This document shows positions 28,225 through 36,423 of a DNA stretch of 64,000 nt, in pieces; positions within the stretch are counted from its first letter, which is position 1; each line of letters begins with the position of its first letter. A program made the position numbers and the translations under genes. The stretch lies in contig NZ_CP033019.1 of the NCBI RefSeq assembly GCF_003667705.1, positions 1,736,001 to 1,800,000 on the forward strand. The letters run 5' to 3'. Source of the DNA: Janthinobacterium agaricidamnosum (GTDB lineage Bacteria; Pseudomonadota; Gammaproteobacteria; Burkholderiales; Burkholderiaceae_D). The notes beneath the pieces are model-generated. The model did no database searches and had not been told where the DNA came from. It saw only the letters and a list, made by a program, of their open reading frames with translations.

Positions 28225-29364
28225 ATGCAGCGCAGTCAGATGTTACGCAGTGGCGCGTCCCGGGGCGTGTCGCGCCCCGTATTGGCCCGTGCCACGGCGC
28301 CCGCCAGTCCCATGGCCCATTTGCTCGACGCAGGGGTCTTGCCGCAACAGCAGATGATGCAGGCAGGCAAACTCAGTTCCCATGCGCTGACGTCGCAGTA
28401 CCTGGCGCGCATCCGCTCCCTGTGCAGCATCGGCGCGCGCGCCTATCCCGGCATTGAAATCAATCCCGACGCGCTGAAAATTGCGCTGGAAATGGACCGC
28501 GAGCGGCAGGTGCACAAGGTGCGCGGCCCCTTGCATGGCATCCCCGTCGTCTTGCGCGACAATATCGCCACGGGCGACCGCATGAAGACGCGCACGCAGG
28601 CACCCCTGGCCACGCATGCCAGCTGCGATTCCTTTGTGGCGGCGCGCTTGCGCGCGGCCGGCGCCGTCATCATCGGCAAAAGCAATTTGCGCCAGTGGGC
28701 CGCCGTCAGCGTGCCGCATGCCAGTGCCAGCTGGGCCGGCCTGACTATCCTGGCCGTCGACAGCGCAGCGGACGGCTCCATCGTCGCGCCTGCTTCAAAC
28801 TGCGGCCTGGTCGCCATCAAGCCCACGGGCAGGACCGCTGGCGGGCAGGGCGGTGAGCCAGCCACGGCAGGGCCGATGGCGCCCAGCGTGCGCGAGGCGG
28901 CCTGGCTGCTCGCCGCCCTGACGGGCGAGCGCCTGGCCGATGGCTTGACGCTCGACCTTGCCGGCTTGCAAGGGCGCCGCATCGGCGTGGCGCGCAGCCT
29001 GTTCGGCCTGTGCGCCGGGACCGATGCCGTGATCGAGCAGGCGCTGCTGGTGTTGCGCGAACAGGGCGCCGAACTGATCGAGCCGCCGCCCGCGTCCGGG
29101 TCTGGCGGCATTGAAGCGCTGCTGCGTTCGCATGCGCTCGATGCGCTGGTGGGGCCGACCTGCCATGGCGTATCGCCGCAGTCCGACTTGCCGCATATTA
29201 CAGTGCCTGCCGGCATGGTCGGGGGCTTGCCGGTCGGCTTGTCCTTCATCGGCCCAGCCCACGGCGACATGGCGCTCATTGCAATGGCGTATGCCTACGA
29301 GCAGGCGACTTTGCACCGGCGCACGCCCGCACTGCCATCGAGCATCACCCTGGCGCTGCGTTGA
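28225..29364 (+). CDS. Amidase-signature family protein lacking catalytic motifs
   Basis: A 379-residue protein clearly related to amidase-signature enzymes, which hydrolyse amides with a Ser-cisSer-Lys triad. The family is usually 450-500 residues. The lysine of the usual (V/I)KDNI is arginine here (GIPVVLRDNIATGD, Arg111). The glycine/serine-rich GGSSGG segment that carries the cis-serine is missing: NLRQWAAVSVP is followed directly by ASWAGLTILAVDS. The serine of ADGSIVAPAS (Ser185) remains. The C-terminal half is also shortened. It has a good start (GGAG before ATG 28225) and no frameshift, so it may be an expressed pseudoenzyme. Confidence 0.8.
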   Translation: MQRSQMLRSGASRGVSRPVLARATAPASPMAHLLDAGVLPQQQMMQAGKLSSHALTSQYLARIRSLCSIGARAYPGIEINPDALKIALEMDRERQVHKVRGPLHGIPVVLRDNIATGDRMKTRTQAPLATHASCDSFVAARLRAAGAVIIGKSNLRQWAAVSVPHASASWAGLTILAVDSAADGSIVAPASNCGLVAIKPTGRTAGGQGGEPATAGPMAPSVREAAWLLAALTGERLADGLTLDLAGLQGRRIGVARSLFGLCAGTDAVIEQALLVLREQGAELIEPPPASGSGGIEALLRSHALDALVGPTCHGVSPQSDLPHITVPAGMVGGLPVGLSFIGPAHGDMALIAMAYAYEQATLHRRTPALPSSITLALR

Positions 29365-29399
29365 CCATGATGATTCCTTTCGTTTTCTTTCGATAAACT

Positions 29400-29810
29400 A
29401 TGCTTGCAAGCTTGCTGCTGAGTGCGGCCGTGGCCGCCACCCCGACTCCTTTTGACGCCGAGCAGCTGTCCGGCAGCTGGTCCGACAGCGTGAATACGAA
29501 TAGTGTGTGCGAAGAAGCGCGGCACTTTACGCGCATGCAGTTGTCTGACGATCATCAGCGGCTGGCGATCTTCAACGACCGCACGTGGAAAAGCAAGCTG
29601 GGCGAAACCAACCGCTTTGCCGCGACGGTGGTGGCGGAAACGGAGCGCAGCCTGACGTTGCGCTATGACAATGAGACCCGCCTCAATGCCGCTGGCAAGC
29701 TGGTGGAATGGCAGTTGATCATCGTCGCGCCCGGCGTGTACCGCTGGCGCGAGACGGGCTGGCCGGAAGGCAAGGTCAACGGCGTGGTCGGCATCCGCTG
29801 TTCTCCCTGA
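29400..29810 (+). CDS. Small exported protein of unknown function
   Basis: A 136-residue protein with a short signal peptide (MLASLLLSAAVAATP). The mature part has two cysteines (one in NSVCEEARHF, one in GIRCSP at the C-terminus) that could form a disulfide, and alternating hydrophobic residues suggesting a small beta-barrel. No family was recognised. A Shine-Dalgarno sequence is not obvious (TTTCGATAAACT). It lies between the amidase-like gene and the lysozyme inhibitor gene, all on one strand. Confidence 0.65.
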   Translation: MLASLLLSAAVAATPTPFDAEQLSGSWSDSVNTNSVCEEARHFTRMQLSDDHQRLAIFNDRTWKSKLGETNRFAATVVAETERSLTLRYDNETRLNAAGKLVEWQLIIVAPGVYRWRETGWPEGKVNGVVGIRCSP

Positions 29811-29875
29811 GGCGCGCGCACAAGCATGCCATTCTGTTATGCTTCCGGCATTACATTATGCTTTTAGGAGTTTGC

Positions 29876-30334
29876 ATGTCTGTACGTTTGCTTTTACCCG
29901 TATTCCTGGGCGCCACCGTGGCGCTGGCCGCCGTGCCGGCACAAGCGCGTACGCCCAGACTGTCGCTGATCGAGCAGGCGCAGAGCTGCGACGGCGGCCA
30001 TACCTGTCCGTATTTCCCCGATGTCTACAAGGCAGACTACGCCTTTCGCAAGGCCTTCAATGAGGGCTTGAAAAAGGCGGGCCTGAAGCGGCAGCGCTGG
30101 GTGCCCGATGGCGTGGCCAGCCCGCTCAAGCCCGTCGAGATCGACGGCAAGGCACGCCTGCTGAGCAGCGTCTGCGAACCGCACAATTGCGGCCACCGCT
30201 ATTCCATTTTGTACGACCCCGTCGCGCGCAGCATGACGGGCGTGTACATGGGCAGCGATGCCAAGGGCGGCTTGCGCACCGTGTATTTCGGCGAGCCCAG
30301 CATCGCCGAAGCCGACTTGCTGTACAAGAACTGA
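29876..30334 (+). CDS. ivy: Ivy-family periplasmic lysozyme inhibitor
   Basis: A 152-residue exported protein with a signal peptide cleaved near residue 25 (PAQA). The sequence matches the Ivy fold, with the active loop CEPHNC at 100-105 corresponding to the CKPHDC loop of E. coli Ivy, which inserts into the active site of C-type lysozymes. Ivy protects cell wall peptidoglycan from host lysozyme and from the cell's own lytic transglycosylases. The start follows TAGGAG. The stop overlaps the start of the next gene, so the two are translationally coupled. Confidence 0.87.
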   Translation: MSVRLLLPVFLGATVALAAVPAQARTPRLSLIEQAQSCDGGHTCPYFPDVYKADYAFRKAFNEGLKKAGLKRQRWVPDGVASPLKPVEIDGKARLLSSVCEPHNCGHRYSILYDPVARSMTGVYMGSDAKGGLRTVYFGEPSIAEADLLYKN

Positions 30335-30744
30335 TGCACGCGCCGCTACGCATTTCCAGCGAGCGCGGCGAGCTGGACGTGCCCATGATCCACCGCTACC
30401 TGAGCGAGCAGTCGTACTGGAAGCGCGGCGTGGCGATCGAAACGGTGCGCAAGGGGATCGCCAACGCGCTGTGTTTCGGCGGCTATGTGGATGGCCAGCA
30501 AGTGGCGTTCGCCAGGGTCATCACCGACTACACGGATTTTGCCTACCTGCGCGACGTGTTCGTGCTGCCGTCCTACCAGGGGCGCGGCTACGGCAGGCAG
30601 ATGGTGGCCGCCGTACTTGGTGATGCGCGCTTGCGCGATGTTGCCTGGATGCTGGGCACCGATGACGCGCATGGCCTGTATGCGGGCTTTGGCTTTGCGC
30701 CGCTGGAGGCTCCGGAAAAGTATATGCGCCGCCCCGCGCCATGA
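30334..30744 (+). CDS. GNAT family N-acetyltransferase
   Basis: A 136-residue acetyltransferase with the acetyl-CoA-binding signature VFVLPSYQGRGYGRQMV (about 72-88; Q-G-R-G-Y-G) and a following GTDDAHGLYAGFGF. The substrate is unknown. Its ATG overlaps the stop of the Ivy gene (TGATG), suggesting co-translation; whether the two share a function is not known. Confidence 0.88.
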   Translation: MHAPLRISSERGELDVPMIHRYLSEQSYWKRGVAIETVRKGIANALCFGGYVDGQQVAFARVITDYTDFAYLRDVFVLPSYQGRGYGRQMVAAVLGDARLRDVAWMLGTDDAHGLYAGFGFAPLEAPEKYMRRPAP

Positions 30745-30785
30745 GAATTATCAAAACAACCTTTAGGTGTCAAGAGAACTATTAG

Positions 30786-30834
30786 CATTATTGTACGTAA
30801 TAATGTTGCATTGATAATGACGTCGTGTCATTAT
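30786..30834. promoter_or_regulatory. Two inverted repeats upstream of aqpZ
   Basis: CATTATT/AATAATG with a 6-bp centre at 30786-30805, and ATAATGAC/GTCATTAT with a 5-bp centre at 30814-30834. Both are perfect and AT-rich in a GC-rich genome. Position (125 bp before aqpZ) suits operator or promoter sites. Confidence 0.45.
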
Positions 30835-30958
30835 GCGCGCTCTGCAGCGTGCGTTGCTGGTGCTGTGCTTTGCCGTCGCCCTTGGGCGGGGCAAAGGTGG
30901 TGAGCGGTCCGATTGGTCGTCCCTGGCACGTTTTCTCGTCACTTTAAAGGAATACATC

Positions 30959-31648
30959 ATGAAACAATATGGCGCCGAATTTCTCGGCACGTTCTGGCTG
31001 GTACTGGGCGGTTGCGGCAGCGCCGTGCTGGCCGCCGCCTTTCCCGGCCTTGGCATCGGCTTTGCCGGCGTAGCGCTGGCGTTTGGCCTGACGGTGCTGA
31101 CCATGGCTTACGCCATCGGCCACATCTCGGGCTGCCACCTGAATCCTGCCGTCTCGATCGGCCTGTGGGCCGGCGGCCGCTTTCCCGCCAGCCAGTTACT
31201 GCCTTACATCATCGCGCAAGTGCTGGGCGCCATCGTGGCCGGCGGGGTACTGTACGTGATCGCCAGCGGCCAGGCCGGTTTCGACGTCAGCAAGGGCTTT
31301 GCCTCGAACGGCTTCGGCGCCCATTCGCCGGGCGGTTATTCGATGCTGTCGGCGCTGGTCATTGAAATCGTGCTGACGATGTTCTTCCTGATCGTCATTC
31401 TGGGCGCCACCGACAAGCGCGCCCCGGCCGGCTTCGCCCCGTTGCCGATCGGCCTCGCGCTGACCCTGATCCACCTGATCAGCATCCCCGTCACCAATAC
31501 TTCCGTCAACCCGGCCCGCAGCACGGGCGTGGCCCTGTACGTAGGCGATTGGGCCACGAGCCAGCTGTGGCTGTTCTGGCTGGCCCCTATCATCGGCGCC
31601 TTGCTCGGGGCGCTGGCCTACCGTCTGATTGCGGGCGAAAAAGAGTAG
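30959..31648 (+). CDS. aqpZ: Aquaporin Z water channel
   Basis: AqpZ is an inner-membrane water channel. The 229-residue protein has six membrane helices and two NPA half-helices (HLNPAVS at 60-66 and SVNPARS at 182-188). The selectivity filter residues of water-specific channels are consistent: histidine in LIHLISIP, threonine in TNTS, arginine after the second NPA. ATG 30959 follows AAAGGA. The stop codon TAG (31646-31648) is part of the GTAGGTCGG head of the first REP of the downstream array. Confidence 0.95.
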   Translation: MKQYGAEFLGTFWLVLGGCGSAVLAAAFPGLGIGFAGVALAFGLTVLTMAYAIGHISGCHLNPAVSIGLWAGGRFPASQLLPYIIAQVLGAIVAGGVLYVIASGQAGFDVSKGFASNGFGAHSPGGYSMLSALVIEIVLTMFFLIVILGATDKRAPAGFAPLPIGLALTLIHLISIPVTNTSVNPARSTGVALYVGDWATSQLWLFWLAPIIGALLGALAYRLIAGEKE

Positions 31649-31944
31649 GTCGGCTTAGCCCGCAGGGCGTAAGCCGACAATGCCGGCAGCTTAGCTTGTC
31701 GGCTTACGCGCGGCTGCGCCGCACTAAGCCGACCTACGACGCTGGTTTAGCGGCTGCCCATGAAAAAGTGGTTTGTCGGCTTACGCGCGGCTGCGCCGCA
31801 CTAAGCCGACCTACGACGCTGGTTTGGCGGCTGCCGGTGAACAATCAAGTTGTAGGTCGGCTTAGCCCGCAGGGCGTAAGCCGACAATGCCAACAGTGCA
31901 GCTTGTCGGCTTACGCGCGGCTGCGCCACGCTAAGCCGACCTAC
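31645..31944. repeat. Array of five REP palindromes
   Basis: Elements at 31645-31679, 31697-31737, 31774-31814, 31852-31886 and 31904-31944. Orientations by the GTAGGTCGG head are forward, reverse, reverse, forward, reverse. Spacers between elements 2-3 and 3-4 share GACGCTGGTTT(A/G)GCGGCTGCC. The first element contains the aqpZ stop codon and the last contains the AraC-gene stop codon. No RAYT transposase gene is in the window. Confidence 0.92.
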
Positions 31945-32768
31945 GCGGCGCGCCACTCGCTCAGGTAGTGCTGCGGCGTGCGGCCCAGGATGCGGCGGAA
32001 CATGGCGCTGAAGGCGCTGGGGCTGGCGTAGCCCAGCGCATAGGCGATGGCGGCCACGCCTTCGCCCCGGTCCAGGCGGCAGAATGCCTCGGCCAGGTGG
32101 ACTTGCTGCAGCCATTGGCGGTAGTGCAAGCCCGTTTCCTTCGGGAATAAGCGGATCAGGGTGCGCGCGCTGGCGCCCGCATCCTGCGCCCAGTCCTCGA
32201 TGCTGCGCCGGCTGCCGGGCGCGTCCATGATGGCCGAGCAGACGGCCACCAGGCGCCGGTCGCGGGGCCAGGGGATGGCGAGGGGCACGGTATCGGCCGT
32301 CGCCAGTTCCGACAGGATCAAATGCGCCAGCCAGTCGCCGCGCCCCGCCAGCGCATATTCGATCGGTTCGGCCAGCAAGGCCAGGATCAGCTCGCGCAGC
32401 AGCCGGCTCACTTCCAGCACCTTGCAATCGGCGCCATACGGGGCCGCCACCTGCGCATCGATGTACACGGTGCGCATGCTCAATTCGCTCAAGATATGGA
32501 CTTCATGCACGACGCCCACGGGGATCAGCAGGGCGCGCCGGGGCGGCAAGATCCACACGCCATGTTCGGTGGAGACGCGCATCACGCCTTCCGTTGCATA
32601 CAGCAGTTGCGCCCGCACGTGGCTGTGCGGCGCCGTGTAGTCGCCGGCCGCATATTGCCTGGACATGGCCGTCACCGGGCGCGGTACATGCTGGTAGTCG
32701 TGCGAGCTGGTGCTGCGGCTGAAGGGCACGCCATCGGGGTGGGTCTGGGCGGGTGGGTGGGTGTACAT
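31941..32768 (-). CDS. AraC family transcriptional regulator
   Basis: A 275-residue regulator with an N-terminal cupin-like sensor domain (HSHVRAQLLYATEGVM, about 48-63, as in the AraC-binding domain) and a C-terminal double helix-turn-helix (about 175-270) ending with the family hallmark IAYALGYASPSAFSAMFRRILGRTPQHYL. The stop codon lies within the last REP element. It is divergent from the fosmidomycin-resistance-type MFS gene (138-bp gap), which is therefore its probable target; the inducer is unknown. Confidence 0.9.
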   Translation of the reverse strand: MYTHPPAQTHPDGVPFSRSTSSHDYQHVPRPVTAMSRQYAAGDYTAPHSHVRAQLLYATEGVMRVSTEHGVWILPPRRALLIPVGVVHEVHILSELSMRTVYIDAQVAAPYGADCKVLEVSRLLRELILALLAEPIEYALAGRGDWLAHLILSELATADTVPLAIPWPRDRRLVAVCSAIMDAPGSRRSIEDWAQDAGASARTLIRLFPKETGLHYRQWLQQVHLAEAFCRLDRGEGVAAIAYALGYASPSAFSAMFRRILGRTPQHYLSEWRAA

Positions 32769-32906
32769 GTCGGTCGTTGGCTTGTCGCCTGATTGTCACT
32801 CAGTTGTCACTTGGGCGACGATTATTGGAAGTTATCAGTTCAGTGACCATACTATACTGGCTTCTTTGCCGGGCCGCCCGCCGTGCCCGATTATTGCGGA
32901 AGACAC

Positions 32907-34148
32907 ATGCATACAACCACAACTGCCCCGGCATTGGCCAAGTCCGTGCCGGCGGCTCCCTCGCTTCATAGTTCCCAACAACAATCCGGTCTGGCCATGC
33001 ACATCCTGGGCGCCGTCGCCTTCGTGCATTTGCTCAATGACTTGATCCAGGCATTATTGCCGTCGATTTATCCGATGCTGAAAGCCGAGTTTTCACTCAG
33101 TTTTACCCAGGTCGGCCTCATAACCCTGACGTTCCAGTGCACGGCATCGTTGCTGCAGCCCTGGATCGGCTTGTATACGGACCGCCGTCCGCTGCCATTC
33201 CTGCTGCCGGTCGGCATGTGCTTTACCCTTGCCGGCGTGCTGATGCTGTCCGTCGTCTCGACCTTTCCGACCCTGCTGCTCGCCGCCGGCCTGATCGGCG
33301 TTGGTTCCTCGACTTTCCACCCGGAAGCGTCGCGCGTGGCGCGCATGGCCTCGGGCGGGCGCTACGGCTTTGCCCAGTCCCTGTTCCAGGTGGGAGGCAA
33401 TGTCGGTTCCGCCCTGGGACCGCTGCTGGCGGCCGCCGTCATTGTGAACCGTGGCCACGGCAATGTCGCCTGGTTCAGCTTGCTGGGAGTGCTGGCCATC
33501 GGCGTGCTGTACAAGGTCAGCCACTGGTATAGCGGCCACCTGGCCAGCTTCAAGCCGAAGGCGGGCGGCCATGGCCCGAACTTGTCGCGCAACAAGGTGA
33601 TTGGCGCGCTGGGCGTGCTGGCGCTGCTGGTGTTCTCGAAGTACATCTACATGGCCAGCCTGTCGAGCTATTACACCTTCTATCTGATCGACAAATTCCA
33701 TTTGTCGCTCGGCGATGCCCAGCTCTATCTGTTCCTCTTCCTTGCCGCCGTCGCGGCCGGCACCTTCATGGGAGGCCCCATCGGCGACCGCATCGGCCGC
33801 AAGCGTGTGATCTGGATTTCCATCCTGGGCGCCGCGCCATTTACCCTGCTGCTGCCGTACGTCGACCTGTTCTGGACGGCCGTCCTGACGGTGATCATCG
33901 GCTTCGTGATTTCGTCCGCGTTTTCCGCCATCGTCGTTTTCGCGCAGGAATTGGTGCCGGGCAAGGTGGGCATGATCGCAGGCATCTTCTTTGGCCTGAT
34001 GTTCGGCGTGTCCGGCATCGCGGCCGCCGCCATGGGCCACCTGGCTGATATCTCCGGCATCGCCTATGTGTATAAAATCTGCTCCTATTTGCCGCTGCTG
34101 GGCATCCTGACGGTGCTGCTGCCGCAGATCGAGCAGGCGAAAAAATAA
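32907..34148 (+). CDS. MFS transporter, fosmidomycin-resistance (Fsr) type
   Basis: A 413-residue, twelve-helix major facilitator. The sequence resembles Fsr: HLLNDLIQALLPSIYPMLKAEF at the first helix, FHPEASRVAR near 130 and GDRIGRKRVIWIS in the central loop. Fsr exports fosmidomycin and some related compounds; natural substrate here is unknown. ATG 32907 follows GGAAG; ATGs further upstream are not supported. It is divergent from an AraC-type regulator. A GC-rich hairpin follows the stop. Confidence 0.87.
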   Translation: MHTTTTAPALAKSVPAAPSLHSSQQQSGLAMHILGAVAFVHLLNDLIQALLPSIYPMLKAEFSLSFTQVGLITLTFQCTASLLQPWIGLYTDRRPLPFLLPVGMCFTLAGVLMLSVVSTFPTLLLAAGLIGVGSSTFHPEASRVARMASGGRYGFAQSLFQVGGNVGSALGPLLAAAVIVNRGHGNVAWFSLLGVLAIGVLYKVSHWYSGHLASFKPKAGGHGPNLSRNKVIGALGVLALLVFSKYIYMASLSSYYTFYLIDKFHLSLGDAQLYLFLFLAAVAAGTFMGGPIGDRIGRKRVIWISILGAAPFTLLLPYVDLFWTAVLTVIIGFVISSAFSAIVVFAQELVPGKVGMIAGIFFGLMFGVSGIAAAAMGHLADISGIAYVYKICSYLPLLGILTVLLPQIEQAKK

Positions 34149-34156
34149 GCGGGTGA

Positions 34157-34184
34157 CGCGGGAGGGCTTGACGGCCCGCCCGCG
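34157..34184 (+). terminator. Hairpin after the Fsr-type gene
   Basis: CGCGGG and GGGC (34157-34167) pair with GCCC and CCCGCG (34174-34184) with one internal mismatch, 8 bp after the stop. No T-run. Confidence 0.5.
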
Positions 34185-34203
34185 TACATGCGATATTCGT
34201 CCC

Positions 34204-34302
34204 ATGATCACTTTCATCCTCCCTCCAGTTTCCGCATCCGGCGCCGCTGCTGCGCTGTGTCCGTGCGCCTGGCCCCGTGAGGATGCGGCTGCGCGCCGCT
34301 GA
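34204..34302 (+). CDS. Possible 32-residue leader peptide with Cys-Pro-Cys, upstream of cysS
   Basis: ATG 34204 to TGA 34302 encodes a 32-residue peptide that contains LCPCAW, two cysteines close together. Complementary CCGCATCC (34232-34239) and GGATGCGG (34281-34288) flank the cysteine codons, and a strong terminator hairpin follows 20 bp later, just before cysS. This resembles an attenuator layout. No convincing ribosome-binding site is visible, and cysteine codons are not rare by chance at this length, so the call is weak. Confidence 0.25.
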   Translation: MITFILPPVSASGAAAALCPCAWPREDAAARR

Positions 34303-34321
34303 CGTTCTACTCCTCATTCCG

Positions 34322-34361
34322 ATGGCCACAGTGTTGAAAAACCTGTGGCCATTTTCTTTTT
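34322..34361 (+). terminator. Strong terminator directly upstream of cysS
   Basis: ATGGCCACAG (34322-34331) pairs perfectly with CTGTGGCCAT (34343-34352), followed by TTTCTTTTT. It ends only about 25 bp before the cysS start codon, so it either ends the upstream transcript very late or works as a leader terminator. Confidence 0.85.
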
Positions 34362-34385
34362 CCGCAGCGTTAATGAAAGCCCCGC

Positions 34386-35774
34386 ATGACACTTCATCTG
34401 TACGATACCTATGCGCGCAGCCTGCGCCCGTTTGAACCCATCGCCCCGGGCCAGGCGGGCCTGTACGCCTGCGGCCCCACCGTCTACGATTACGCGCACA
34501 TCGGCAACCTGCGCACCTACCTGTTCGTCGACGGCTTGCGCCGCGCGCTCGCATTCAACGGTTTGCAGGTGCGGCATGTGATGAATATCACGGACGTGGG
34601 CCATTTGACGTCGGACGCGGACAGCGGCGACGACAAGGTCGAAGCGCGCAGCCGGCGCAGCGGCGAGTCGGCCTGGGATATCGCCGCCGCATTCACGCGC
34701 GCGTTCGAGGACGATCTGCGCCAGCTCAATATCCTGCCGCCCACCGTCTGGTGCCGCGCCACCGACCACATCGCGGAACAGATTGCCTTCATCCTCGACC
34801 TGGAAGCGAAGGGCTATACCTACCGCACGGACGACGGCATCTATTTCGACACGACGCGCCAGGACAGCTACGGCAAGCTGGCGCGCCTGAACCGCGACGG
34901 CCTGCAGGCGGGGAAACGCGTGGACTTGGGACAGAACCGCGACATCTGCGACTTCGCGCTGTGGAAGTTCAGCGGCGTGCCGGGACAGCGGCAGATGGAG
35001 TGGGACAGTCCGTGGGGCCTGGGTTTCCCCGGCTGGCACATCGAATGCTCGGCCATGGCGGAAAAGCACCTGGGCGCGTATTTCGACATCCATTGCGGCG
35101 GCGAAGACCACGTGGCCGTCCACCACAGCAACGAGATCGCGCAAACGGAAGCGCGCCATGGCACGCGCCTGGCCAACTTCTGGCTGCACGGCGCCTTCCT
35201 CAAGACGCAGGAGGCGAAGATGTCGAAATCGTCGGGCGACTTTTTGCGTTTGCAAAGCCTGGTGGAGCAGGGCGTCGATCCGCTGGCCTACCGCTACCTG
35301 TGCCTGGGGGCCCACTACCGCAGCAGCCTCAATTTCACGGATGAAGCCCTGCGCGCCGCCAGCAGCGGCCTGGCGCGCCTGCGCGTGGCCGTGCATGCCT
35401 TGAGCGAAGAGCAGGGCCAGGCGGATGGCGAGGCCGATGCGACATGGCGGGCGCGTTTTAGGACCTGCATCAACGATGACCTGAATTATCCGCGCGCGCT
35501 GGCCGTCGCCTGGGAGCTGCTGAAAAGCGGCCTGCCGGACGCCGTCAAAAAGGCCACCATGGCCCGCTTCGATATGGCGCTGGGGCTCGATCTGCTGGCC
35601 TGGCAGCCGGCGCAGGTGGACGTGCCGCAGCCGGTGCTGGCGTGGCTGGCGGAGCGGGCCAGCGCCCGCGCGCAGCGCCAGTGGGCCGAGGCGGACCGCT
35701 TGCGCGAATTGGCGCGCGCGGCCGGCTACGACATCGACGATACGCCGCAGGGGCAGCAGGCGCGCGCTTTGTGA
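34386..35774 (+). CDS. cysS: Cysteinyl-tRNA synthetase, divergent type
   Basis: A 462-residue class I synthetase. Zinc and active-site residues are readable: [15 protein letters not shown] (Cys29, HIGN at 38-41), HIECSAM, HCGGEDH and KMSKSSGDF (near 278). Compared with the E. coli enzyme it differs in conserved places: [13 protein letters not shown] in place of NITDIDDKI, and [16 protein letters not shown] in place of GGSDLMFPHHENEIAQ. This points to a separate CysRS lineage, possibly a second copy beside a standard one elsewhere. It lies behind a strong terminator, with no clear operon partner. Confidence 0.88.
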   Translation: MTLHLYDTYARSLRPFEPIAPGQAGLYACGPTVYDYAHIGNLRTYLFVDGLRRALAFNGLQVRHVMNITDVGHLTSDADSGDDKVEARSRRSGESAWDIAAAFTRAFEDDLRQLNILPPTVWCRATDHIAEQIAFILDLEAKGYTYRTDDGIYFDTTRQDSYGKLARLNRDGLQAGKRVDLGQNRDICDFALWKFSGVPGQRQMEWDSPWGLGFPGWHIECSAMAEKHLGAYFDIHCGGEDHVAVHHSNEIAQTEARHGTRLANFWLHGAFLKTQEAKMSKSSGDFLRLQSLVEQGVDPLAYRYLCLGAHYRSSLNFTDEALRAASSGLARLRVAVHALSEEQGQADGEADATWRARFRTCINDDLNYPRALAVAWELLKSGLPDAVKKATMARFDMALGLDLLAWQPAQVDVPQPVLAWLAERASARAQRQWAEADRLRELARAAGYDIDDTPQGQQARAL

Positions 35775-35844
35775 CACACTGTGAGCGTGTGGCCGTATCC
35801 GCGGCGGCCATGCATAATGACCGCCTGATGAAACTGGAGATGCC

Positions 35845-36423
35845 GTGAAGCGTGCTGTGTTGTTACTCAGTTGTTGCCTGGCCTTTTCTGCCGCCCGCGC
35901 GGCCAGCGAGTGTCCGGGCTTTCCCGTGCTGGCCACGTCCGGCGAAGCGCTGCTGGCGCAAGTGCGCGCGCTGCCGCCCGTCGGCATCGACCGCGAGCGG
36001 CAGGCGTGCGCGCCGGCGACCGTCATCGACTTCGCCTACAGCGGCGGCACCTTGTGCCGCTTTGGCGGCGACGAGGGGACGGCCGATGCCGCGACGGCCG
36101 CCGTCACGCGCCTGGCCGATGGCGGCGAACTGGTCGAATACCTGTATCTGTTCCCGTACGCACCGGCCACGCACGCGCGTTTGCTGGCGCTGCTGGTCTC
36201 GCGTTTTGCGCCAGTCGACAAGGCGGCCTGGCCGGCCTTCCTGCAACGCGCCGCGCCAGGCAAGGAAACCACGGCCCTGTTCACGCATGGCGGCTACTAT
36301 ATTTCGCTGGGCAAGCCCACCGCAGGCGATCCTGCAGAATGGTATTCGAACGTGATCTTTGAAAAGATGGATCAACCTGCGCTGGGCGTGCGCAAGGTAT
36401 GCCGGGAGGAGCGCGATGGCTGA
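35845..36423 (+). CDS. Exported protein of unknown function
   Basis: A 192-residue protein starting at GTG 35845 with GGAG 7 bases upstream. A signal peptide (MKRAVLLLSCCLAFSAARAA) leads to a mature part with several cysteines (in ASECPGF, RQACAP, GTLCRFGG and RKVCREE) that could form disulfides in the periplasm. No family was recognised. Its 3' end overlaps the next gene by 8 bp (ATGGCTGA), so translation of the two is coupled. Confidence 0.7.
   Translation: MKRAVLLLSCCLAFSAARAASECPGFPVLATSGEALLAQVRALPPVGIDRERQACAPATVIDFAYSGGTLCRFGGDEGTADAATAAVTRLADGGELVEYLYLFPYAPATHARLLALLVSRFAPVDKAAWPAFLQRAAPGKETTALFTHGGYYISLGKPTAGDPAEWYSNVIFEKMDQPALGVRKVCREERDG

Noticed and set aside
30833..30958. N-terminal extension of aqpZ
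   Set aside because: The canonical AqpZ start is at 30959 after AAAGGA; the extension covers the inverted repeats and promoter region.
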